Below the pieces are notes generated by a model that was not told the origin of the DNA, did no database searches, and saw only the letters and a program-made list of their open reading frames with translations. DNA of 7,756 nt. Source: JAGTVG01 sp964389805 (GTDB lineage Bacteria > Bacteroidota > Bacteroidia > Cytophagales > Cyclobacteriaceae). The stretch covers positions 1 to 7,756 of the forward strand of contig CAYMFU010000211.1 in NCBI GenBank assembly GCA_964389805.1. The letters run 5' to 3'. A program made the position numbers and the translations under genes. This document shows positions 1-6,457 of this stretch, one piece after another (within the stretch, counting starts at the first letter, position 1; every line of letters begins with the position of its first letter).

Positions 1-22
1 AAGAGATAACTTTGTGTCAAAA

Positions 23-28
23 AGGAGG
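23..28 (+). promoter_or_regulatory. Shine-Dalgarno site of transposase remnant
   Basis: AGGAGG lies 7 bases before the ATG at 36. A full Shine-Dalgarno is unusual here, since none of the larger genes in the window has one. It supports the small ORF at 36 as the genuine 5' end of a former gene, probably of a mobile element with its own translation signals. Confidence 0.6.
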
Positions 29-35
29 ATAAGAA

Positions 36-164
36 ATGCATAAAGAAGTAGAAAAGTATTTAAGGTTAAAAAGAAAACTCATGGTTCTTGAATATGCCCG
101 AGTCTTTGGCAGCAATCTCGAAGCATGCAAAGCATGTGGAAAAGTGTGCCTATTAAAGGAATAA
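36..164 (+). pseudogene. N-terminal remnant of an IS481-like transposase
   Basis: This 42-codon ORF begins MHKEVEKYLRLKRKLMVLEY and continues through ARVFGSNLEACKACG. That resembles the N-terminal helix-turn-helix of IS481-like transposases/integrases, where the pattern is a basic stretch, LMxxEYAxxFG, then (E)ACKxFG. In such proteins the recognition helix continues with a V/I-P-x-S-T-F-Y-x-W-K type sequence followed by a DDE catalytic core. Here the likeness stops at about residue 35 and the frame ends at TAA 162-164. A shift of one base near 143-148 would read GTG CCT (V-P), which hints at a frameshift, but the recovered frame also stops within a few codons. The catalytic core is absent, so no transposition function is expected. 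The start is fixed by the Shine-Dalgarno site. The family is assigned from memory of the motif and could be another HTH transposase. The fragment abuts AT-rich sequence (162-190) and then an mnmE remnant. Confidence 0.55.
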
Positions 165-193
165 TATAATAAATTATTAATATAATCATAGTT

Positions 194-280
194 CTCAATT
201 ACCTCGGCGAGATCTTCCTCGAAATCACAATCGACGACCTGCTCTACAGTATTTTCAACAAGTTTTGTATTGGAAAATGA
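194..280 (+). pseudogene. mnmE: Displaced 3' end of mnmE (copy 1)
   Basis: Read in frame to TGA 278-280, this gives LNYLGEI, then EITIDDLL, then IFNKFCIGK-stop. This is the C-terminal end of MnmE (TrmE/ThdF), the GTPase that works with MnmG to modify U34 of certain tRNAs. FCIGK is the conserved C-terminal signature; its Cys takes part in the reaction chemistry. Only about 28 residues of a roughly 450-residue protein are present, with no GTPase domain and no start codon, so it is a relic. The usual LLG(N/R)IF is changed to LLYSIF and GEIT to GEIF, which suggests drift after loss of function. Codons 194-277 match 3043-3126 at 63 of 84 bases by my count. Such lone mnmE tails arise when an integrative element enters at the 3' end of mnmE and displaces the original end. 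Confidence 0.8.
263..280 (+). other. Candidate att-type core at the mnmE 3' end
   Basis: These 18 bases encode F-C-I-G-K-stop, the segment of mnmE used as the insertion site by SGI1-type islands. The equivalent segment in the second copy is 3112-3129 and matches only in part (FCF-stop). It is called by position within mnmE. No integrase gene, arm sites or complementary junction can be seen in the window, so recombination here is inferred. Confidence 0.35.
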
Positions 281-360
281 TCTAATTATAATTCTCGTTA
301 GATTTGCCTTTTCTCAGATCTGATTTGTGTTATCTTAACAGTTGTTATTTATTCATTCAT

Positions 361-2724
361 TTATTCATCTTTCAGAGTAACAGCCGGATTTGTATGAGCA
401 GCCCTGATTGCCTGCGATGTCACGATGAATAATGCAAAAACAAGTGCAAACAATCCGATAAGTGGGAAAATCCAGAACTGGATATCTATCCTGACGGGAT
501 ACCTGTCCAGGTAGGAATTGAGAAACCACCAGGCTAATGGCGCAGAGATTACAAAAGCTAAAATGACAAGGCGAGAAATATCTTTTGAAATCAGGGTAAG
601 AATGCTTAATACAGTTGCTCCCATCACTTTTCGAATGCCTATCTCCTTAGTGCGTTGCTCTGTAGTATAGGCTGCCAAGCCAAATAATCCCAATCCGGTT
701 ATGATAATGGTTAACAGGGCAAATAAACTTGTTAACCTCTGTGCCATGTCTATTGTCTTAAATTTCTCCTGAAACTCAACATCAGCAAAGGTGAATTCAA
801 ACGGATAGGCTGAATTGTATTTGTTAAATACATTTTCAATTGTTTGTAGCGATGCCTGTAAGTTATCTGTTTCTTTTATCCGTAAACTCAGAAAACCATT
901 CAATTCGCCCATGATCATAAACAGTGGCCTCACATCATGGTAGGGGGATTCCATTAGAACATTATCTACTATTCCAATTAATTTTCTCTTTTGATTACCC
1001 AGAACCAACTCTGTTCCAATCGGATCCTCCAAATTCATAGCCTCTAAACCAGCTTTATTTACAATAATCGCTGTAGAATCGCTTATAAAGTCTTCAGAAA
1101 AACCCCTTCCTTCCAATACCTTTATACCCATCGTTTCAATATAATCGTAGTCACATGCAATGCTCGCAAATGCAACCATGATATCCTCTGGTTTTCCAGG
1201 CCATTCCAAGAAACTATTATTATAAATCCTGGTAATTGGACTATTTGAGATTGCAACTGATTCAACTTCACCTGTTTTCAGTAATTCGTCCTTAATCACT
1301 TTGAAATTTGTTTTCAATTCATCATTAAACTCTATTGTGATCAAGTTTGCCTGTTCATATCCCAGGTTCCTCTTCTTGACCATTTGCATTTGTTTGTATA
1401 TTACAACCGTACCAATAATTAACAGTATTGAAAAGGCAAACTGTACAGTTACCAGCACTTTTCTAGGCACATTGGCATTACGACCCATCTGTACTTTGCC
1501 TTTGAGTACTTTAACGGGCTTGAAAGAAGACAGGTAGAAAGCAGGGTAACTTCCAGAGATCATTCCGGTAATAGATACTATTATTATCGAGAATGCCCAA
1601 AAAGTCCATGATTGAAAATCAATGACTAATTCCTTCTCAACCATGTTATTATAGAAGGGAAGTGCGAGCTGTGTAATTAACAAGGAAATGATATAGGCTA
1701 TAATTGATGTAATCATGGACTCTGAAATAAATTGAATTATCAAATTATTCCGGGTTGATCCTACACTTTTTCGAATACCAACCTCTTTTGCCCGTTTTTC
1801 AGATCGGGCTGTAGACAGATTAATAAAATTGATACAGGCAATTACAATGATAAAAACAGCAATCAGACTGAATAATTGAACATAAACACTTAATCCTCCT
1901 TTTTCAACACCACTTTCGAAAGTAGAATACAATCTCCAACGATGCATTGGATATAAAAACAATTCTGGTTGCATGTCCTCCATCCCATAATCCTGTAACA
2001 TATTTTTAATGCTACTTTCCACATCTGTTTTGCTTGCTGCATCATTTAATTCTACATAGACAGGCATGGAATACCCAATCCATTTATCTTCTGATTCCCG
2101 AATCCATGGAACATTTTGTACAGTATACTTCCATGGTAAAAGAAAATCAAAATCAATGGATGAATTATTTGGGATATCTTTCAATATACCTGCTATTTTC
2201 ATCTCTTTTTTATCATCAACCAGAATGATTTGATCCATTGCATTTTCTTCTCCAAATAAGGCTTTAGCGACTGATTCTGTGATCACTATAGATGAAATAT
2301 CATCCAGGATATTTGCAACATCACCATGTATTATCGGGAACTTAAACATATCAAGAAATTGCTCGCTGACAGCCATTCCGTTCATGATAATTTTCTTTTC
2401 CCCTACGGCAAGCAGGTGTTCTCCGCCCCTATCTGTAATTGCGGCATGAATGATATTACTATTCTCAGTTTGTAATGCTGAATAAGTAGGTAGCGGCAAA
2501 GAGTTCCAGGTATGTATTACATTATCAAAGTCAGTATTAACCATGACCTGATATAGCTGATCTCCGTTGGAATGGAATCTATCATAAGATATCTCATCAA
2601 AAATCCACAAGAGGATAAGTATAGTGCAGGAAATACCAATAGATAAGCCAATAATGTTCGTTAGGGAATAGAGTTTATTTCTTATCAGGTTTCGTAATGC
2701 GACAATAAAAATGTTTTTAAACAT
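361..2724 (-). CDS. ABC transporter permease, MacB/FtsX type (double FtsX module)
   Basis: This 787-residue inner-membrane protein has the usual length for Bacteroidota permeases with two MacB-PCD/FtsX modules. Membrane segments are visible near residues 20-42, 280-302, 333-357, 372-395, 423-444, 666-686, 717-737 and 749-771, giving two 4-TM units. Each unit has a large periplasmic domain between its first and second helix. Both FtsX units carry the cytoplasmic coupling motif, AKEVGIRKSVGS near 312-323 and TKEIGIRKVMGA near 692-703, which contacts the ATPase. The C-terminus (TNPAVTLKDE) is typical. MacB-type systems couple ATP hydrolysis to mechanical movement of periplasmic partners, often in export or envelope stress; the substrate here is unknown. 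No ATPase or membrane-fusion gene is adjacent, so it must borrow one. ATG 2724 is chosen because MFKNIFIVALRNLIRNK is the standard family start; an upstream ATG at 2763 adds 13 residues without family likeness. The frame is intact. The gene lies between two mnmE relics, on the opposite strand. Confidence 0.93.
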   Translation of the reverse strand: MFKNIFIVALRNLIRNKLYSLTNIIGLSIGISCTILILLWIFDEISYDRFHSNGDQLYQVMVNTDFDNVIHTWNSLPLPTYSALQTENSNIIHAAITDRGGEHLLAVGEKKIIMNGMAVSEQFLDMFKFPIIHGDVANILDDISSIVITESVAKALFGEENAMDQIILVDDKKEMKIAGILKDIPNNSSIDFDFLLPWKYTVQNVPWIRESEDKWIGYSMPVYVELNDAASKTDVESSIKNMLQDYGMEDMQPELFLYPMHRWRLYSTFESGVEKGGLSVYVQLFSLIAVFIIVIACINFINLSTARSEKRAKEVGIRKSVGSTRNNLIIQFISESMITSIIAYIISLLITQLALPFYNNMVEKELVIDFQSWTFWAFSIIIVSITGMISGSYPAFYLSSFKPVKVLKGKVQMGRNANVPRKVLVTVQFAFSILLIIGTVVIYKQMQMVKKRNLGYEQANLITIEFNDELKTNFKVIKDELLKTGEVESVAISNSPITRIYNNSFLEWPGKPEDIMVAFASIACDYDYIETMGIKVLEGRGFSEDFISDSTAIIVNKAGLEAMNLEDPIGTELVLGNQKRKLIGIVDNVLMESPYHDVRPLFMIMGELNGFLSLRIKETDNLQASLQTIENVFNKYNSAYPFEFTFADVEFQEKFKTIDMAQRLTSLFALLTIIITGLGLFGLAAYTTEQRTKEIGIRKVMGATVLSILTLISKDISRLVILAFVISAPLAWWFLNSYLDRYPVRIDIQFWIFPLIGLFALVFALFIVTSQAIRAAHTNPAVTLKDE

Positions 2725-2845
2725 AATATATGATTTAATATTTTGGTTTGACGGCCAAATCAAAAAGAATAGTGAAGAGAATTAATAAAAGTATCAAATG
2801 GCAATTGCTCTCAAGTTTACGGTAAAAAATAACTATACAAGTTTA

Positions 2846-2861
2846 TCCAATTAATATGCCA
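2846..2861 (-). promoter_or_regulatory. Candidate sigma-54 (-24/-12) promoter of the permease
   Basis: On the minus strand this reads TGGCATATTAATTGGA, against the consensus TGGCAYRNNNNTTGCW. The -24 block is perfect and the spacing is right; the only deviation is G for C in the -12 GC, which is an important base. Transcription would start near 2836, leaving a leader of about 110 bases before ATG 2724. Two operator-like dyads lie about 97 and 117 bases upstream of that start, a normal enhancer distance. This could be a chance match in AT-rich DNA. Confidence 0.3.
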
Positions 2862-2924
2862 GAAGTTAATATTCCAAATAAGTGCGAAATTCCGCTACTA
2901 TTAATATAATGATAGGTTAAGAAC

Positions 2925-2960
2925 TGTTCGATTTCGGATAAACCATATCGATATCGGACA
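2925..2960. promoter_or_regulatory. Two tandem dyad-symmetric operator-like sites
   Basis: Site A (2925-2940) reads TGTTCGATTTCGGATA and site B (2945-2960) reads ATATCGATATCGGACA. Both fit an imperfect dyad of the form TRTYCG-N4-CGGAYA, and their centres are 20 bp apart, about two helical turns, so two dimers would bind the same face. The longer direct repeat 2927-2941 / 2947-2961 matches at 12 of 15 bases. This arrangement is typical of an activator or repressor binding region; with the sigma-54-like promoter it would suit an NtrC-type enhancer-binding protein. The binding protein is not in the window. Confidence 0.4.
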
Positions 2961-2994
2961 ATGGCTGCGCTGCGGAAGTCTGTAAATTGCTAAA

Positions 2995-3123
2995 ATGGAT
3001 AAAATTTCCGGTGACCTACTGGTAATGGATATTCGGCAGGCACTCCATTACCTCGGCGAGATCACCACCGAGATCACTATTGATGACCTCCTCGGAAACA
3101 TATTCAGTAAGTTTTGTTTTTGA
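2995..3123 (+). pseudogene. mnmE: Displaced 3' end of mnmE (copy 2)
   Basis: The frame reads MDKISGDLLVMDIRQALHYL, then GEITTEITIDDLLGNIF, then SKFCF-stop. It matches the C-terminal helical region of MnmE (pattern ISGDLLAxDIRQALxxLGEITGE...DDLLGxIFxxFCIGK). It is longer than the first copy (about 42 residues) and closer to the family sequence, keeping LLGNIF. In the terminal signature the Gly codon GGA is TGA here (3121-3123), giving FCF-stop, and the next codon AAG still matches the Lys. A stop (2983-2985) lies just upstream in frame, while another frame at about 2962-2982 reads MAALRKSV, resembling the preceding MnmE helix; a frameshift within older mnmE sequence is possible. There is no GTPase domain and no ribosome binding site. 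The ATG at 2995 is just the first Met in the open stretch, so this is a relic rather than a small gene. Confidence 0.8.
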
Positions 3124-3126
3124 AAG
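3043..3126 (+). repeat. Diverged direct repeat of 194-277 (mnmE tail)
   Basis: The two 84-base blocks align codon for codon without gaps, from the CTC of the (N/H)YLGEI segment to the Lys codon of FCIGK. There are 63 identities (75%), and several of the differences are synonymous. They share orientation and are offset by 2849 bases, enclosing the permease. The level of divergence means they are not products of a recent duplication; they more likely came from different mnmE alleles carried by different elements. Confidence 0.75.
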
Positions 3127-3167
3127 CATGATGATAAAACCACCAGCATTAGGAGTATGATCCCATT

Positions 3168-5003
3168 TTATTTCTTCGATTCATCTAAAATCAACCGGAG
3201 ACCCCAATCTGAATCATCTGGAAAGTCGGGCAATCTGATTATGCCGATCTTATTTGCAAATAGTTTGCCGTCTCCAACATCCATCCAAGTTCCATCACGT
3301 GGATTAAACCACTGTGCTTGGTAATTGCTGTTGAGTCGTGCTCCACGGATCTGGGACTTAGGGCATCCCAGTTCAAAGAAGGCAAGAAATATTTTTTTGT
3401 CGTCAGTTCGTGCGCAATAAGCCCAGCCCTGGTAACTAAGTATATCATATGTTTTATTTGGCGACACCAGGTCAGCGAGCGGAACGAGTTCCTGGTAACG
3501 CCTACCTATTGAGAAAGCAAACGTCCTTAAATGTTTCATCTGTGCGCCTGAGCCCCACTGGAAAGCATCCCACATGTGAGTAGGTGCCGTGGGTTCAATA
3601 TCCGCACCCCAGATCCCTTCTGCTCCATATACATGTCCGGCCAGACCGCCAGAAAGAAAACTTCCATACATAGTTGATCGTACAAAAGCATTATCCTTTT
3701 CGGTACCTCCTTCTGCACCACGGGAGTAATTTACTGCTCCCTGGCCTCGATTATCCTTGTACCCAGCATAATAAGGTTCACCATTGAGTGCAGGCTTTGG
3801 ATCTTTCAGGTTGAAAATTTCTGTTAGATACCAGTAGTTGTTGTGCTCCCTCATGTTTCCGATCTGGTGCAGTGTTACCCAGGAGCCTTCACCCCAGTTT
3901 TCAAGTGTGGATGGATTCGCATTGGAGGACAGCAAGGTACCAAAGGGTGGGGGACCGTATACTTTTTTCACTTTCTCAACAGCAGCGCTGTAATCGTCCG
4001 GGCTCACCGTTTCGTCAATTATATCAAGGTGGATAGGGCTCAGTACTGTATTGTTGGCATGATAACGTGAGAATACGTATTGAATAAACCGCACATAGGA
4101 ATCAGAACCATAATATTGGAACCAGCACAATCCGGCATCACGCCTCGATACTTCAATAAACGGTATGATCCCATTTGCATTGAGGTAGTTGATTTTCCGG
4201 TCTATGTACTTGAAGTATTCCGGATTAATGAGATCCATGTCGGGGAAATAGTTCTCGTACCCTGGGACCTTACCCGGGAAGAAAAAGGGACGTCCTCCTT
4301 CATTGTCCATGTTCTTGGCACTTCCGGTACCGAACTCAAGCCAGGCTGAACGTACAGTGGTTCTTGCTGAATCATCCATTCTGATATGCCAAGGTTTATC
4401 ATCTGTTATCCAGTTTGGGAAGGCAGCAATTACACTTACCCAGTTGTATCCCTGTGACTTGCGGAGACGTACGTAATCTTTGAATCCTGCTGTGGGGCCA
4501 ATAGGACGTTCCGTATCATCATCATACCACATGAAGCGGTTTGCTCCAAGGGAGTACCAGGTGTCACCAATAATGAAAAATGGAGTGCCATCAGCATGTT
4601 CAAGTGCATGTTGGTTTTCCGTAGCTTTAATAAAGCCACGCCTTAAAGAATTTTCGGCTTTTTCAGCCTCCGTCCAGGCGACAGCGGTGAAAGATCCTGA
4701 TTTGCCAGCTAGTCCAGGGTCTTCCGGATTCGATCCACTTTTCCATGTCCAGTTACCTGGCTGAGTGGCAACAAGACGGAGATGAAATATCTGGTCGCCA
4801 TCCCAGAAGCCATAAATACGTTTGCTAAAACCGGGGCCGCTGAGATCTACCCACACGATCACATCAGTATATGGATTTTCGTAGGAATTTTCGGCAGTAA
4901 AAGTAAGTTCCTGCATTTCCCAAGGATGTATTTCACCAGGGTCTGCTATCACGGGGCAAACCGCAAAAGCCAATGCATACAGAAGTTGTTTGGGGAGTTT
5001 CAT
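3168..5003 (-). CDS. Secreted DUF5060/DUF4038 glycoside hydrolase (GH140-like)
   Basis: This 611-residue protein starts at ATG 5003, which gives the signal peptide MKLPKQLLYALAFAVCPVIA with likely signal peptidase I cleavage before DPGE. An in-frame ATG at 5045 would place 14 residues before the signal and is less likely. Residues about 21-109 form a DUF5060-type beta-sandwich (GFWDGD ... QPGNWTW). Residues about 121-505 resemble the DUF4038/apiosidase-like TIM barrel (DGTPFFIIGDTWYSLG; YVRLRKSQGYNWVSV). Residues about 515-606 form a C-terminal beta domain of the type named putative collagen-binding (WFNPRDGTWMDVG). Candidate catalytic residues are Glu409 in NGEPYY and an acidic cluster at 326-331 (LDIIDE). 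Known GH140 members cleave apiose from rhamnogalacturonan-II, but this broad group contains other activities, so the substrate is not assigned. It is divergent from the GH5 gene and probably acts in the periplasm or outside the cell. The frame is intact. Confidence 0.85.
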   Translation of the reverse strand: MKLPKQLLYALAFAVCPVIADPGEIHPWEMQELTFTAENSYENPYTDVIVWVDLSGPGFSKRIYGFWDGDQIFHLRLVATQPGNWTWKSGSNPEDPGLAGKSGSFTAVAWTEAEKAENSLRRGFIKATENQHALEHADGTPFFIIGDTWYSLGANRFMWYDDDTERPIGPTAGFKDYVRLRKSQGYNWVSVIAAFPNWITDDKPWHIRMDDSARTTVRSAWLEFGTGSAKNMDNEGGRPFFFPGKVPGYENYFPDMDLINPEYFKYIDRKINYLNANGIIPFIEVSRRDAGLCWFQYYGSDSYVRFIQYVFSRYHANNTVLSPIHLDIIDETVSPDDYSAAVEKVKKVYGPPPFGTLLSSNANPSTLENWGEGSWVTLHQIGNMREHNNYWYLTEIFNLKDPKPALNGEPYYAGYKDNRGQGAVNYSRGAEGGTEKDNAFVRSTMYGSFLSGGLAGHVYGAEGIWGADIEPTAPTHMWDAFQWGSGAQMKHLRTFAFSIGRRYQELVPLADLVSPNKTYDILSYQGWAYCARTDDKKIFLAFFELGCPKSQIRGARLNSNYQAQWFNPRDGTWMDVGDGKLFANKIGIIRLPDFPDDSDWGLRLILDESKK

Positions 5004-5298
5004 TTGTTTGTCTATTTTAAAAATCAATTCCAGATAGTTATTCAAAAATTAAATATAACAAGATTTTTCCATGTGTCCCTATGGATAGAAAAAAGTGAAT
5101 AAAAACTCTATATATACAGCTTTATTTTGATTGCTTAATTTTATACATTGCTTATAGGTGAGTGATTTTTTATGGTATTGAATCATGATACATAACAATT
5201 TATGCACTTTTGATCATGTTGGTATCCAAATTCCTGGCAATAACCTGGTCTCTTATATTGATAACATTTGACAAATTACAACTTGAAAAATTATAAGC
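5004..5298. other. Divergent intergenic region between the two glycosidase genes
   Basis: This 295-base AT-rich stretch must hold the promoters of both glycosidase genes. I find no Shine-Dalgarno before either start, and no exact Bacteroidota promoter (TTTG / TAnnTTTG). The nearest forms, TAACATTTG near 5267 (+) and TAATTTTTG near 5050 (-), each have one extra spacer base. I see no convincing operator dyad, RNA gene or small ORF. Confidence 0.4.
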
Positions 5299-6348
5299 AT
5301 GAAAACCTTCAATCTAAATAATCCATACTTAATCGTTATTTTAATAACATCAGTATTCATTTCTCTAAGCAACTGTAATAATAAAACCGTACCGGAAGGC
5401 AGGCCCATCCCTGATGCTTTCAAGCAAAATGAACGCCTAGGTCGTGGTGGTAATTTAGGTAACATCCTGTATGAGTTTGAGACTTGGGATAAAGTGAAAG
5501 AAATGAAAGAGCTGGATATGATCAAGGAGATAGGCTTGCAGGGTGTACGTGTAAATACGGGCCCGTTTTCACATGTTACGGATAAACCCCCATATACGCT
5601 TTCCGATGCATTTTTGGAAAGACTTGACTGGACTGTCGATCAGGCATTATCCAGGGGGCTTACGGTGATCATAGACAACCATGAATACCATGTCATGGCG
5701 GAGGATCCCATGGGTAATCATGAAATGTTCCTTTCTACATGGAAGCAAATGACTGAGCACTATAAGGACTATCCTGATAATGTCTATCTTGGTGTGCTTA
5801 ATGAACCAAATGGCCATCTCACACCTTATTTATGGAATTATTTGCTTTTCGATGTACTTAAAGTCATTCGTGAGATAGATCCTTACCGGACACTGGTTAT
5901 TGGACCGGGTGACTGGAATGGAATAGATGCCCTTGAATCTCTTGAGCTTCCTGAGGATGATCGCAATATCATTGTAGAGATACATTATTATAGTCCGCAC
6001 CGATTTACCCATCAGGGAGCTTCATGGAGTGAGGGCAGTGATGAATGGCTTGGAATGACCTGGTGCGGTACAGCAGAAGAGAAACAGGCTGTAATTGATG
6101 ATTTTCAAATAGCAATCGATTGGGCTGAAAAGTATGACCGTCCATTGTTCCTTGGAGAATTTGGAGTATATGAAAAGGCCGATATGGAATCGCGTGCTGC
6201 CTGGCTTGGATTCGTTATAGAACTGGCAGAAAAAAATAATTTTTCATGGAGCATTTGGGAACTAATGTATACCAGTTTTGGCATTTATGATCCCGCACAA
6301 AAAAGTTGGATTGAACCACTTAAAGACACCATCCTGCCACCAAAATAA
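5299..6348 (+). CDS. GH5 cellulase-family lipoprotein (endoglucanase/mannanase type)
   Basis: This 349-residue protein begins with a lipoprotein signal: a hydrophobic core at about 10-22 and lipobox LSNC with acylated Cys26. It should be anchored in the outer membrane or periplasm. The rest is one GH5 (clan GH-A) TIM barrel. Conserved positions are visible in order: GVRVN with Arg84, DNHEY with His128, LNEP with Asn168 and acid/base Glu169, EIHYYSP with His229/Tyr231, LGEFG with nucleophile Glu287, and SIWEL with Trp320. All expected catalytic residues are therefore present, so the enzyme is likely active as a retaining beta-glycanase. GH5 covers cellulases, mannanases, xyloglucanases and glucosidases, and I cannot fix the subfamily. 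The short linker after Cys26 (about 20 residues) and the lack of a carbohydrate-binding module suggest action on soluble or pre-cut chains. The start is ATG 5299, directly before the signal sequence. The gene is divergent from the DUF4038 glycosidase and convergent with a pseudogene. Confidence 0.92.
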   Translation: MKTFNLNNPYLIVILITSVFISLSNCNNKTVPEGRPIPDAFKQNERLGRGGNLGNILYEFETWDKVKEMKELDMIKEIGLQGVRVNTGPFSHVTDKPPYTLSDAFLERLDWTVDQALSRGLTVIIDNHEYHVMAEDPMGNHEMFLSTWKQMTEHYKDYPDNVYLGVLNEPNGHLTPYLWNYLLFDVLKVIREIDPYRTLVIGPGDWNGIDALESLELPEDDRNIIVEIHYYSPHRFTHQGASWSEGSDEWLGMTWCGTAEEKQAVIDDFQIAIDWAEKYDRPLFLGEFGVYEKADMESRAAWLGFVIELAEKNNFSWSIWELMYTSFGIYDPAQKSWIEPLKDTILPPK

Positions 6349-6457
6349 ACATCCATCTGAGATAATACGGGATTTAAGTTACTTGATTCTTTGAAATCAT
6401 CTTGTGTCCATACTGGACGATGCGCTCCTCCCTGGTAAATCAAAACAGTGAGACAAT

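Noticed and set aside
314..323. Perfect 10-bp palindrome TCAGATCTGA downstream of the permease
   Set aside because: It is short, has no loop and no T-run, and no second copy was noticed; it supports neither a terminator nor an operator.
2725..2763. Upstream ATG at 2763 extending the permease by 13 residues
   Set aside because: The added residues (MIWPSNQNIKSYI) do not fit the family start, whereas MFKNIFIVALRNLIRNK at 2724 does.
3318..5102. Numerous 60-106-codon ORFs on both strands across the DUF4038 gene
   Set aside because: All overlap a long intact gene with clear domains, and none shows family motifs; they arise from the higher-GC coding sequence.
5253..5525. Minus-strand ORF of 90 codons overlapping the GH5 start
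   Set aside because: It lies opposite the GH5 signal and barrel start, has no recognisable motif, and is explained as a frame shadow of the real gene.
6384..6418. Possible bidirectional terminator: TGATT/AATCA and GTCCA/TGGAC hairpins between convergent genes
   Set aside because: Each stem is only 5 bp and neither is followed by a T-run on either strand, so chance formation is likely.
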